Part shown: in pieces, positions 13,501 to 28,500 of the stretch
Layout of the letters: every line of letters starts with the position of its first letter
Numbering within the stretch: the first letter of the stretch is position 1
Assembly: GCF_905404315.1 (NCBI RefSeq)
Contig: NC_066279.1
Location: 1,810,501 to 1,874,500 of the forward strand
Direction of reading: 5' to 3'
Source of the DNA: Leptidea sinapis
Taxonomy: Eukaryota; Arthropoda; Insecta; Lepidoptera; Pieridae
Length of the DNA: 64,000 nt
Position numbers and translations under genes: made by a program
The notes under the pieces: generated by a model
The model's input: the letters and a program-made list of their open reading frames with translations, nothing else
Database searches by the model: none
Told to the model about the DNA's origin: nothing

Positions 13501-16500
13501 GTAAACATTGTACCTAGCTAGGCACCAAATTACGTGGGAAATTCTTCATTGTGCGAGTTGAAATTAAATAACAAAGTGGCCAAAAAACTGCGCCTGCTGT
13601 CTTTTTCTTGCGCCTTAGCCTTTATAGGAATCCAATAAGGAAGTATAAGTAAAACTAAGTGTGCGTAAACTTATTTTCAATGTATTATGAGCCCACCACA
13701 CACAACGCACAGCGCAGGTGCGAATTCAGTACAATTGAAAATGGATCCAATAAGCGGGCCTTTTAAAGAAATAGCTAAAAGTAACACCTTTTAAAGCTAT
13801 ACTTTTAGCTACTACTAGTAATACCTTTTAAAGCTATACTTTTAGCTACTACTAGTAATACCTTTTAAAGCTATACTTTTAGCTACAACTAGTAATACCT
13901 TTTAAAGCTATACTTTTAGCTACAACTAGTATCACCTTTTAAAACTATACTTTTAGCTACTACTAGTAACACCTTTTAAAACTATACTTTTAGCTACAAC
14001 TAGTATCACCTTTTAAAACTATACTTTTAGCTACAACTAGTATCACCTTTTAAAACTATACTTTTAGCTACAACTAGTAACACCTTTTTAAACTATACTT
14101 TTAGCTACAACTAGTAATACCTTTTAAAACTATACTTTTAGCTACAACTAGTAATACCTTTTAAAACTATACTTTTAGCTACTACTAGTAACACCTTTTA
14201 AAACTATACTTTTAGCTACTACTAGTAACACCTTTTTAAACTATACTTTTAGCTACAACTAGTAACACCTTTTTAAACTATACTTTTAGCTACAACTAGT
14301 AATACCTTTTAAAACTATACTTTTAGCTACTACTAGTAACACCTTTTAAAACTATACTTTTAGCTACTACTAGTAATACCTTTTTAAACTATACTTTTAG
14401 CTACAACTAGTAACACCTTTTAAAACTATACTTTTAGCTACTACTAGTAACACCTTTTAAAACTATACTTTTAGCTACTACTAGTAACACCTTTTAAAAC
14501 TATACTTTTAGCTACAACTAGTAATACCTTTTAAAACTATACTTTTAGCTACTTCTTTAAAAGGCCCACTTACTGGATCCATTTTCAATCGTTCTCAATT
14601 CGCACCTGCGCTGTGCGTTGTGTGTGGTGGGCTCATAATACATTGAAAATAAGTTTACGCATGTTATACTATGTGAAGCTTCTGTACTCATTTTTATTCT
14701 GTGACATCCTTGACCATTACCTCCGCTGCGCCTCTCGCTTGGCGTCCAGCATGGCTTCCTTCTTCTTGCGCGGGTCCTCGGCCCAGTCACGCCGCACCTC
14801 GTCCGCCTTGTTCGCCAGGCCGCTCACCTTGGACGCGGATGAAGGAGCAGTGGGCGGCTTGCTATACGGCGGCACGCGAATTCGACTGGCCGATTGTGAT
14901 ATCTGCAGTCAATTAAAGAAAAAAAGGCATTAAAAAGGCATTTATTTTCTCAAAAATGATTCCTTTAGAATTCTTTTTGATGTCATTTCTGATAACTATT
15001 AGATACTACTACCGCTTCGGAAACATTTGGCGCTCTGAGAGAGAAGAAGCGGCGCAATAAACTCTCCCAGCATTCTTTTTTTGCAATAAAAGTATACAAT
15101 ATGGTACAGTCATTTCTATCGCTATAAAATAATCACAATCTAGTCTCAGGCTGTCCGATCATTTAGATATTCAGCAGTGGAGTAATAGGATTTACGACAG
15201 AGCCATTATTTTATAAAACATTTAAATTTATTTATAGATAATGCCTGAACAGTAGCTGGGACTTTATTATAGAAGTGTATACATTTACCCTTAAAGCTAT
15301 TATGTATCTTATGAAACCTACTAGAATTAGTTACAAGCAATCCTTTATTTCTAGTGTTATAATAATGATAATCACTATTAAGAGCAAAAAGGTGACGATT
15401 TTTGTGAACGTATATGAAATTTTCATAAATGTACTGACAATGAACAGTCGTAATATTTATTTCTTTAAATTTTTCTTTGGGAGACTGTCTATAACCAAGC
15501 TGATATATAGCACTAACAGCTCTCTTTTGCAGAGCAAACACTATATCAATGTCAGCATCATGACCCCATTATTAAATAACGTTCGCCACTTTCCCATACA
15601 AAGTGAACTTGACTTTTATGACAATTAGGGACGAGACGAGCAGAACAGAAAGTGCCGCTCAGGATTCTTGAAAACCAAAAATTCTGAATGGCACTACAAC
15701 TGCACTCGTGACCTTAAGTAATTAACCATAGTCAAACATTTTTTTAAATATCATATTTCTAACAATACATAAAGAGAGTGCATCTTACACGCGTGTTAGA
15801 TGCACACAAGCTGTTTCATATAAAATATTTATATTAAAAACTAGCTGACCCAGCAAACGTTGTATTGCCGATATTAAAATCGCGATACAAAAGTAACTGT
15901 TGATCGTAGATGGGTGAAAATTTGAAATTTTAAATGGTGTCCGATTCTCAGACCTACCCAATATGCACTCAAAATTTCATGAGAATCGTTCAAGCCGTTC
16001 CAGAGGAGTTCGGTCCCGCACACCGTGACACGAGAATTTTATATATTAGATAGGATATGATATCACTTTTGAAGTCAAAAACCACCATCCATTCATCCAC
16101 TCAGAGGCCTTCTTTTTATTTTTTCATGAAGATATGGTTACAATGTGATATCATACAATAAAATTTATTATTTAATAGCCTGAGGGCGGTCGTTTCATTC
16201 CTATATGCAAGTGTGACATGCCGTGTAAATAAGCTCACCTGTGCTGGTTTCCCGTTGAATATAATATTGTTCATGTTTGCGAGCATCTCTGCTGAGATTG
16301 CCATCTTAGAAGATTCAGGTGTGGAGTTCTCTTTCACACCATCATACTGTGAAACAAAATGATTCATCATTGTTGGTCCAAAGGTTATTGATATAAATAT
16401 TTATGACAAGCCAAGAATATATCTCTAAGATAAATGCGAATCTAAGTTCAACCATTCAATTTTGAATCAACTTTGTTTTTGTATATTATTCAATCCATTT

Positions 16501-19500
16501 ACATACATCACTTGAGTATACAGTAAGATTTTATTGTACCCGAATATAACAGAAATATTACATACAATAAAAATCCTGCCTAAAATTATGGACATAATAC
16601 TTTCTACCAACATAAAAATAAGTGCCAATCAATCAACAACTAAAGCAAACCGAGCGCGGTAAAGAGAACGATTTATAAATAAAATTGTGAATTGTATATA
16701 CTTCCTCCTTTTTTGTGTGTATATTTGGCAATTATTAGCTCATTTATTTTGATATTTTGTATATTCTGATGCAAGTTTTTTTTAAATAAAATACTGTTTT
16801 GCGTATTAAAACCTGTGTAACATAGGTAAATTATAACTGATTTTTACATTAATTTATTAATTGCGTAAAAATTACATTTTCATAATTTATTTATTTAAAC
16901 CGATGATTTTTTTATGGAAAAAGGAGGACAAACGAGCGTACTGGTGTTGAGTGATCACCGCCGACCACATTCTCTTGCAACACCAGAAGAATCACAGGAG
17001 CATTGCCGACCTTTAAGGAAGGTGTACGCGCTTTTTTTGAAGTCACACATGTCATATCATCCCGGAAACACCGGACAAGGAAGCTCAATTTTGTTTCAAA
17101 GCCTTTCTATTCCTTAAAGCAAAAATATTTAAATTAGTCTTACAAATCCCAAATTAAGCTAATTTTCTACATAGTCTTAAATTTAACTATGTTGTTCATA
17201 GACAGACACTCTCATTTAACAAGGTTGTCACAAGCATTTTTTTATACAGACAATACAATGCCTGCATGCTAACAGTTACTGTAATTATGATAAAAATACC
17301 TTGTTCAACGCGCGCGTTTTATTTCTCGTGACACGAGAAGCCATCTCTTCAAACTGCTGCACTTTCTTCTTAACAGCAGACCTGTCCACAAATTGAAGTC
17401 ATGAGAGAAAAATACGTCAAATGGCAGAAAACGCTGCGGTAATGATGTGTCAGAATGGCGTGGCTTAAGAAAATTACTATTTCGATAAAAAATATTATAT
17501 TCAAGGTCTTACAAATCAATTTTGTAAGACAATGCATTTTTGCTATTATCTACAACCATTTAAAATAAATAGGTATCACATTTTTTTTGATAAGAATCCA
17601 CAACAAACTAAACATGTTTTAAATAAAAAAGGGTGTCATTTAAACTGTAAGCGGTAGTATTGGTATTATTTGAACAGAAAAATATAATCTGTGAGCAAAA
17701 ATAGTTAATTGATCAGCAACTCGCAAACATTTCAAAATCAATCATCAATTTTTAGTGTAGAAATATGTATTTAAATTGTAATTGAAGATGTAGGAAGTAT
17801 TTGTATACCGTAGTCGCTGTCCGTGCTGCGTAACACGGTGCCTACTGAAAAATCAGTGTCGAGTCTCTGAAGGCTCGACGTATACTGAGTGGGCCTCCGA
17901 TTGGCAATACTAAAGTGATTGCACTGCTCCTCAATCTAATTGTTTTATTTATTTTAATTTTACTAGGTCTGTTTTAATTATTCTTAGTGGTTTTTATAGT
18001 TTAAGTTCATAATTTTGTTAACTTATAATTTTAATCTAATATTTTATGTTAAAATTACTTTTTTTTTTATGGAATAGGAGGACAAACGAGCGTACGGGTC
18101 ACCTGTTGTTAAGTGATCACCGCCGCCCACAATCTCTTGCAACACCAGAGGAATCACAGGAGCGTTGCCGGCCTTTAAGGAAGGTGTACGCGCTTTTTTT
18201 GAAGGTACCCATGTCGTATCGTCCCTGAAACACCGCACAAGGAAGCTCATTCCACAGCTTTGCAGTACGAGGAAGAAAGCTCCTTGTAAACCGCACTGTG
18301 GAGGACCGCCACACATCCAGATGGTGAGGATGATATCCTAACTTGTGGCGTGTCGTGCGAAGGTGGAATTCGGCGGCAGAAATCAGGTTAAACAGCTCTT
18401 CGGAACACTCCCCGTGATAAATGCGGTAGAAGACACACAATGAAGCGACGTCTCTACGCAACGGCAAGTGATCCAGCCGTTCACAGATCACTTGTTTGTT
18501 AAAGTTATTATATTATAAACTATGACCTATTTTAGCAGTGTAATTATGTTGCCAATAAAGTTTATTATTATTATATTATTATTAATTTATGTAATTCCAG
18601 ATGGCTGTAATTATTTTTGTACAGCATATTAATTATATAAGTTGCAATGAGCTGCTTCTGTTTAATAAAATTTTGGTTAGCCCTCAGAGGGTAGGCAAAA
18701 AGTTCATTTTAACGCCTAGAATTCGTTTCTGGTACTCTACGACCGCTGCCGCGGCCAGCTACGCTCGGCTCGTGCGTTGTTTTAACTGTTCTAACCTAAC
18801 CAATTATTATAAAAAATTTTAGAAATCTTGCTAACCAAGTAGTTGTGTCTGTGTGTGTTGTGTAGTGTGTAATCTTGCGGACTGAATGTTTATTATGCAA
18901 ACTTATTGTAAGCGACCTGATTTAATTTTTGACCATTATCAAAATTATTTGCGGAACAAGGATTGCTGCCTTATGTTATGTTTTTTATTGCAAACAAAAT
19001 CTTTGTATGCTTATCAAAAAATTTAAAAGCTGTTTTTCTGTGGCTCACCTCATTTTATAATTGCTAAACATTTAATTACTTCTCTAAAAAAATATCCATG
19101 TATGGCGAAAATACTTTGCACCAGAAATGGCTGGGGTTACCTACCCATTTCTTCACCACCATGCAGTATATTCTCTGCCCTGTCTTAGGGCGATAAAATT
19201 GACTTTCACACATTTTTTTTACATAAATCAGCTATTGCAGTTAATTTAATTTCGTCTCACAATAATGCGATGTAAGTAGTGAATGCAACAACCAAATTAA
19301 CATTATTTTTAAATTAAATTTATAGCCATATGGCTGTGAAAAGTATTGTAGTGACATACGATGGAGCCACTGGCTCGGTTGATGATGGAGGGGTGGTCAC
19401 CTCCTGGCTGTCATCGTCTGTGAGCAGCGAGTTGTCATCAGTCAGGTTTTTCACGTTCGAGTCTGTGGATCGATGTAATTATATCAATATTACAAATAAA

Positions 19501-22500
19501 GTAAACTCAAGTTATTAATTCATGAAGGTCATAAAATTAATACTTATATCTAAATGACGAAATTTTACATTGTCCTTTTTTAAGACTCTAAATTTACTTC
19601 TGTTTACCAGACACATTTAAAGTTTATTTTATACGTAGGAAAAAGCAGACTCATAGAAAAAAACCAAACCATAAAAACCCAAACATTATCATTAATAATT
19701 ATTATTACCTATGCCTCATTGAAGTCATCGGTGTTTTTTTTTAAATATTGGGGTCGAGACGAGCAGGGCGTTCAACTGATGGTAATTGATATGCCCTGCC
19801 TAATACTAGAAAAACCCAAAAAATTCTGAGGGGCACTACAATTGCGCTTGTCACCTTGAGACACAAGATGTTAAATCTAATTTGCCCAGTAATTTTACTA
19901 GCTATGGCGCTCTTCTGCCCGAAACTCAATAATGCGTGCTTTTACTGCTTCATGGCAAAAATGGCCATTGTAGTACCCATAACCTAGCCTGCATCATGTG
20001 CTAAGGAGCCTCCCATATGGTTGATGTAATGATAACATACCAATGTATGTGTCCTATGCAGGTATGAAGGTTTCATCAATATAAACACTCACCCCTATTG
20101 ATAACAACAGTAGCATCCAATATTGGTTGTGGGTTATTCTTCTCTTGGGATTCTATGAGAACTGTTTCATTCAGGTTCTGCTGAAAGTTTAGAATAAATC
20201 AATATCAACATCTTTACAATATGTTATGTTTTTTTCAAGTGATAACCCTCACTTCTAGGATTAACACACAAATAAAATTTGAAAAACAAAATTAAAAATT
20301 ATTAATGTATTATTTAGATTTACAAGAGCGACATCTCAAGTCAATTTCCTAAAGCCACAACCTGAGAGTTGAAAAAAGCAAACAGAATTTTGTAACGAGG
20401 CGGTACTCGAACGGTTGGCTCAGTTGGTTAGAGCACCGGCACGGAACGCCAGAGGTCGTGGGTTCGAGTCCCGCATCGTTCATAAAATTTTGTTTTTCAA
20501 ATTTTATTTGTGTGTCAACATCTTTAGTTTGTCAGAAACTATGGATAAGCTCAAAAGCAAATTAGTTGACTCACGGTTTTTATTCTTTTGCAGAAATCCA
20601 TTTTTTTTTTCAAATTTCTCAAGCAAATAATATTAAGTTTTTGAAAGAATATCGAAAAGAAAGAATTACAATGCAACAAAATATAGTAGTACCTACTACG
20701 GACGTTTAAATAGCAGCATTAAGAGAGGTGCAACATATATACGACCGTAAAAACAACGTCAAATGTCAAAAAAGTGTAGGAAATGTCTACATCTAATATA
20801 TAAAATTCTCATGTCGCGGTGTTTGTAGTTAAACTCCTTCGAAACGGCTTGACCGATTCTCATGAAATTTTGAGTGCATCTTGTGTAGGTCTGAGAATCG
20901 GACAACATTTATTTTTCATCCCCCTAAATGTTAAGGGTGGTCCACGCCAATTTTTTATTTTATTTATTTGACATTTTTTTTTAATTTGTTTGATTATGAG
21001 TCAACATTAAAAAATACATACAACTTAAAATTTTCACCCATCTACGATCAACAGTTACTTTTGTATCGCGATTTTAATATCGGCAATACTAAGTTTGCTG
21101 GGTCAGTTAGTTGTACTTATAATATTATGCTAATATCTCTACCATGAGCGTTATTTCTACCAAATATTACAATGATTTTTGGGGTATTTTTTTTTTAATT
21201 TTTTAGCTAGGCATGTGTGTTTAGTCACGAACGTTTTAATAATTTTAATGTAATAATGGTTTTGATAATAACTTACATTTTCAAATAAATACTTCAAATA
21301 AATGTAATTATTCATTTTTTTAATGGAAATGGAGGACAAACGCGTACGGTACGGTACCCATGTCGTATTGTCCCGGAAACACCGCACAAGGAAGCTCATA
21401 TTTGTTCTCTTGCATATTTGATATGGAGTCTGTTTTGACCCTCAATACCAGTTATGTTGCCTTTTCAAGCAGCTATGGGTTATTTAAAAACTATTACATT
21501 GTGATACCTGGGGTATATGTGATCTAAAAATATTGTAGTAGACGTGTTTATTAGTGATTCTTTTTCTATATATTACTAGCTGACCCAGCAATATATATAG
21601 CCATATAAAATAAAAAAAAACAATAATTAAAATTTTTGGGGTATAAAAAATAGATGCAACCGATTCTCAGACCTACCAAATATATCGTAGGTACATAAAA
21701 TTTATCGTACTACAATAATCATTATATTCGATTGCCATCTTGCAACTCTATTGCGAATCTGTATGGATGGCATAGAATACTTTAAAATCGCGATACAAAA
21801 ATAGCTGGCCATGATGGGCTGAGCGTGGAGCATGTTCAGCACGATGGACCTCATATGTACCATGCCATGCTGTACAACTTGTGTATTTCCCACTCATACC
21901 TACCAACGGACATGATGAAGACTATTGTAGTACCTGTAGTGAAAAATAAAAATGGAAATTATTCAGATATAAATAACTATAGGCCTATATCTTTAGCTAC
22001 TATTATAGCTAAAGTGTTTGACAGCATTCTAAATGCACAATTAAATAGATTCTTGCAGTTGCATGATAACCAGTTTGGTTTTTGGCAGGGACTTTCCACG
22101 GAAACTGCGATATTGTGCTTGAAGAGTGCTGTCAAATACTATACAGGTAGAAATACATCGGTTTACGCTTGCTTCCTTGACCTTTCCAAGGCCTTCGATT
22201 TGGTCTCATATGACATCCTATGGGAAAAGATGAGAACATCCGATATTCCTAATGAGCTTATTAACATCTTTAAGTACTGGTATGGGAACCAGTTGAATAA
22301 TGTGAAATGGTCGGGCACCATGTCTGATTCGTACAGATTGGAATGTGGGGTGAGGCAGGGGGGGTTTGAGCTCGCCCTCCATTTTTAATCTATATGTAAA
22401 TGGTATGATCGAGGCGCTCAGCAAACAGCATGTCGGTTGTCACATAGACGACGTATGTTTCAATAACATAAGCTAAGCGGGCGACATGGTTATGCTGAGC

Positions 22501-25500
22501 GCTTCGGTCGGTTGACTCAGAAAGTTGATAAGCACTTGTGAGGGCTATATGCAGCTGAATAGGGGCTGGTGTATAATGTTAAAAAGAGCAAGTGCATGGT
22601 CTTTCAGGGAGGGCCTAGAAAAGTAACAGAGATGCCACCTATAAGGCTAAATGGAACACCGTTAGAAATGGTTGATCTATTTAAATATCTTGGCCATTTA
22701 GTAACACCTTCCCTGAGGGATGACGCAGATGTTGAGCGGGAACGGAGGGCGATGTCGGTAAGAGCTAATATGGTGATTCGTAGGTTTTCAAGGTGCTCTT
22801 CAGATGTCAAGATTACTCTTTTTAGGGCCTACTGCACCTCATTCTATACCTGCAGCCTGTGGACTATACGCAAAGATCGTACAGCGCCCTTCGGGTCCAG
22901 TACAACAATGCATTTAGGATGCTGTTGAGACTCCCTCGCTATTGCAGCGCCTCAGCGATGTTTGGCGAAGCCCGTGTTGACTGTTTCTATATAATATTGC
23001 GAAAGAGAGGCACGTTGCACACAGGGACTGAGGAATATGGTTCTTTGTTATTAATTTTTTAAAATTCAATGATTTATGTACTTATTTTATGTTATTTATG
23101 TATTAATTATTATTATATCTGACTGTATTATTATGACATTTAATTGGGCCATAGTAGCCAAATAAAGAATAAAGAATTAGATAAGTAAAAAAAAATAGGT
23201 ATTGATCGTAGACGGGTGAAAATTTGAAGTTGTTTGAATTTTTTAATGCTGAATGATAATAAATAAAAAATAATACTTAGGGGTGGGTAAAAAAAAATAT
23301 AAATATATATTGACCGAATCTCAGACCTACCCGATACACACAAATTTTCAAACAAATTGGTTTAGCCGTTAAATAAAAACGGCCCGGCGCACGAGAATTT
23401 TATATATAAGACTAGCTGACCCAGCAAACGTTGTATTGCCATATTATAAAATAAAAAATTCAATACTTAATTAAAAGTTTTAGGGTATAAAAAATAGATG
23501 ACGACCGATTCTCAGACCTACCAAATATTATCGTATTGCAATAATTATTATATTCGATTGCCATCTTGCTGGAACGGAACAGAATAATATAAAAATCGCT
23601 TTACAAAAATAGGTGTTAATCCTAGATGGGTGAAAATTTTAAGTTGTATGCATAAAAACAAAAAAAAATTATCCAAAAAAATAGGTGGACCGGAACACCC
23701 TTAACATTTATACATATACAATACTAGCTGACCCAGTAAACGTTGTATTGCCGATATTAAAATCGCGATACAAAAGTAAAGTAAGTTTGATCGTAGATGG
23801 GTGAAAATTTTAAGTTGTATGTATTTTTTAATGCTGACTCATAATCAAACAAATTTAAAAAAAAATATCAAAAAAACTAAAAAAAAAAAATTCGTGTGGA
23901 CCACCCTTAACATTTAGGGGGATGAAAAATAGATGTTGTCCGATTCTCAGACCTACCCAATATGCACTCAAAATTTCATGAGAATCGGTCAAGCCGTTTC
24001 GGAGGAGTTCAAAGTTTAACACCATGACATGAGAATTTTATATATTAGATTAGATTTGTGTTATTAAAAAAAACTTACAATATTCTTCGGAGTGACTGGA
24101 TCATGACTGTAGACACCATTTTGTAAAACAATAGTTTGGTCCATGTTACTTCCATCCACTGTACTTAAAAGTATTGTTTTCTCTAACTCTTTTCCTTCAC
24201 TCTTCTTGTTTTCCTTTTCAGTGTCATTATTTTCAGGATCGGTGGTCTTGATGATTCCATTTATGTCATTAGGTTTCGTTTTGTTTGAATGAGTCTGTAG
24301 AACTGGTGATACTATGTTGGCCTTGGCCTTATGTGTCTCTGCAATATCAGCTTCAAGCTTTTCTTCACTGAAATTAATATTCACATTTTAATTAACAGTT
24401 CAAACCCATAGTACAACTCAATTGATTGCCTAAGAGTTATATTTAGTAAAAAATATGTATGTAGGTTGAATTGAAGGACGCTGCAATAAATATGTATGAC
24501 ATATATATAATGACTAGCTGACCCAGCAAACGTTGTATTGCCGATATTAAAATCGCAAGTAACTGTTGATCATAGATGGGTGAAAATTTGAAGTTGTATG
24601 TATTTTTTAATGCTGACTCATAATCAAACAAATTAAAAAAAAAAACATGTGGACCATCCTTAACATTTAGGGGGATGAAAAGTAGATGTTGTCTGATTCT
24701 CAGACCTACCCAATATGCACTCAAAATTTCAAGAGAATCGGTCAAGCCGTTTCGGAGGATTTCGCTCCCGCACACCGGGACACGAGAATTTTATATATTA
24801 GATATGATTATATTATCGGACACACACAGACTAATTTAAGTGGCCATCATAGTAACATGGATCCCGTTGGTTACTCTTCCGGTTCCAAATTTATAAATAT
24901 TATTTGGAGAGCAGTTTTCTATATTATCTTTCTTATCTATTATTAATTAGTGACGCTTATAATAGCATACTATCATTTGAGTAGACATATGCAATACTTA
25001 ATGCAAACAATACCTCTATAAGACATGTCATTGTTGATTCACATGCCCTTGTTACGTTACATTACAATTACCACAACCTTCAAACAATAAATAATAGTAA
25101 AAAAAAACTAATTTATTTTCTATTTTATTTTTCATTTTTTAGTTAAATTTTCTATAAAAGCGTATTTTTAAAACTATTAAGTACTTTAACATCAATTCCT
25201 GCCTTATCGACTATAGCTGAAAATTATATAAATTAACAAAAATCATATTTTGCAAATTGAAAAATTTAATAATTTTATCAAATTAGTGTAATGTCATCGG
25301 TACTCGATAAATCTACAAAGTTTGAAAGAAATCTAGCCGTTTAAAGTGGGACAAAATCGCGCCCAAAGAAGTCGGTTACAAACATACAGGTGAAGCTAAT
25401 ATAAAGCGTATAAAAAGGTCAAAATCATCCATGGATCTGATACACAACTCTTGTCACTGTTCTTAATCTTCACCTACATGTAAAAATGGATGTTTTTATT

Positions 25501-28500
25501 GTTTGACACCAATACCGTTCAACCGATCACTATGAAAATTGGCACATGCCAATGTATACCTACGAATTTTTTTCTCTCTTTCTGGTGTACTCTCCACCAG
25601 ATGATGTTTCAGCATACAGTGAGTGTATTTGCTGTATTCATAGCTGACAATTACTGCCAGGTTCAACTAGTTGTTTATGTAAGTGGTTATAATTTCTATA
25701 TGAAAACATATAGGCAAAGTAAGCTGTACCGTCCTAAAGTAAGGTTAATTGTCAAAGCTATCTAAAATAATTGGGGGCAGCACATTCAAATTCAAATATT
25801 TTTATTTTTTTCAAAATAGGATGTGAAATCACTTATTGAAAGTCACCCATTCCAAACTGAATGCCTCAGGCCTGAGAAGAATGGGCGCAACAAACTCAGC
25901 GGGCATTTTTTTTTCATCAAAAATATGTTTTACAATTAAAGTAAAATTTACAAAGTAACATTGTACAATTAAACTTATTATTTAATAGCCCGAGGGCGGT
26001 CGCTCCATTCCCAATCTGTGGTATCATTAAGGAAGTCATTTATTGTATTGTATTTTATTCCTGGACGAACACTACACGTACACTTGTTAGTGAGTGCTAC
26101 TGATACAAACGTCAAAATTTCTTAAACTGCATCAAATTATTAATACTAAAAGCCATAAAAAGTTTATTGTCTCAAAATCGATTCCTTTAGAATTCTTTTT
26201 GGTGTCATTTCTAATATACTAGGTACTACTACCGCTTCGGAAAATAATGGCGCTCTGTGAGAGAAGAAGCGGCGCAAGAAACTCTCGCAGCATAATTTTT
26301 TAATTAAATACGTACGCAGCTTTCTGGTTCCGCCTCGTTCGTTTCGGTCGCGGCTTCTGTGTGGGTGAATCTGAAAATAACGAATTACATAAAATATGTC
26401 TGTAAAAGTCCGTTGGTTATTCTGGTTCAACATGAGCTGGTTAATAAATGTAAGCATTTAAAAAGAGACTACTGTTGCGATTTAAAGAATGAGCATGAGG
26501 AACAAACGAGCGTACGGGTCACCTGGTGTTAAGTGATCACCGTCGCCCACATTCTCTTGCAACACCAGAGGAATCACTGGAGCGTTAGGTTTTTATTCTT
26601 TGATAGCAGTATCAAAAGCAGCGAATCGAGGAGCATTAATATTTTATGTACATGATCGATAGATCTTTAATTTACAGTCGTCGTAACCTATTTATTTGGT
26701 GCTTTAGCTATCGCGTGGTATACTTAGTTTGGTTGTGAATGATAGATATATACTATCTACAACACAAAACTGTACCCACTGATTTTGTTCACATAAAAAT
26801 CTATTGATCTAATCGTTCACTGAGCTTATCTGAAGATTTACTCCAAAACGCCGTTTACGAGCCGAATTTTCATGATTCACAACATAAGCACAAAATATGC
26901 AGTTAGATTATTGGATAGGTGAAACCAGGTTAATATGTTTGTAGATTTATACTGTCCATTTGACCGCGTGCAACGCAGAGCAGCTCGAAATGTCGGGGAC
27001 CCAGTGCTTTGTGAACGGCTGGATCACTTGGCGTTGCGTAGAGACGTCGCTTCATTGTGTGTCTTCTACCGCATTTATCACGGGGAGTGTTCCGAAGAGC
27101 TGTTTAACCTGATTCCTGCCGCCCGCAGACACGCCACAAGTTAGGATATCATCCCCACCATCTGGATGTGTGGCGGTTCTCCACAGTGCGGTTTTCAAGG
27201 AGCTTTCTTCCTCGTACTACAAAGCTGTGGAATGAGCTTCCTTGTGCGGTGCGGGACGATACGACATGGGTACCTTCAAAAAAAGCGCGTACACCTTCCT
27301 TAAAGGCCGGCAACGCTCCTGTGATTCCTCTGGTGTTGCAAGAGATTGTGGGCGGCGGTGATCACTTAACAACAGGTGACCCGTACGCTCGTTAGTCCTC
27401 CTATTCCTTAAAAAAAAAAAAAACTATTATGTATATTTCAGTCACTCACTTAATTCAACATCGCTGTTCTGGACCGATTCAACGACCTCTTGACTTTCAG
27501 GTTCTGCTTGCACCTAAAAGAAACACAAGCATTAATGAAAGAAATCTTTTACATATACTATAGTTGTGCAGAGCATTATCTGCACTTTTGGCTTCAATCA
27601 ACCATTTGTGAGCTGGCCTAAGCGAAACTCAGTATTTTGGTCATTAAGGAGTGACTTCGATTCTCTATATACAGCCAAGTTTGAATTTAATTTGCTACAA
27701 ACTGCCATTTTCTATACAGCAATATTTCTATGCCCATGTAATATTCACTTGGAGATACCGCGCAAGTGTTCCACATTTTAGTTGCATTAAGAAACTCCTC
27801 AAGGAAAACATCTTGAGACACACATTTGACATGTGTGATGCAACTATGGAATTTGTTCTTGCAGGTGTTGTTGGTGAAGTCAGTTCAAACAACTTTTCAG
27901 AATACTGACCAAGATTAATGCTGTACAAACACACAATAAAGCGATGTGTCCATGCTATACAGCAATTCACAGAGTAGACACCAACAATGTAATGGAAACA
28001 ATATACCTTTTTCCCTCTAGTTCTCTTTGGTCGTGCCACAGGTTCCTCTTCCTGTTCTGTCTGTTTCACATTCCGCGTGCTAGACCGTGTTGTACGATTC
28101 GATGGCACTAGAAATAAAAAAAATATATCTATTTACCCATTCAAATTTATTTTGTACCAAACTTTATGAATGATGTGGGATTCACAACCACACCTCCCAT
28201 CAACCAGACATGTCAGGTGTGTTACGGCTAGGTGAACCATCAAAAACTTGGTTTGACGTTTGGTTCAACTCTGGAGCAACACAAACATTTAATCCCAGTA
28301 GTGAGTAAAATCACATTACAAAGGAAACGAATTATCTACTAATTATAAACAAATTTAAATAAAAAAAATTATTGGATTACTGTGAGTTGTAAAGATTCAC
28401 ACAAAGTATCATAGCATTAAGCATATCAGATTTTCAAGTTGATTGACCCTACATTATGCTCTTTAAAAACAAAATAAATTGGAAAAAATAATTTTGGATA

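Noticed and set aside
13786..14555. CRISPR-like or centromeric satellite array
   Set aside because: No spacers, the unit is a 37-bp head-to-tail repeat, and it is bounded by inverted arms in an intron of a eukaryotic gene.
20409..20481. Functional tRNA gene (formal anticodon GGA)
   Set aside because: No U33, one mismatch in the anticodon stem, no long variable arm for tRNA-Ser, and close similarity to a SINE tail at 11768. Kept only as tRNA-like.
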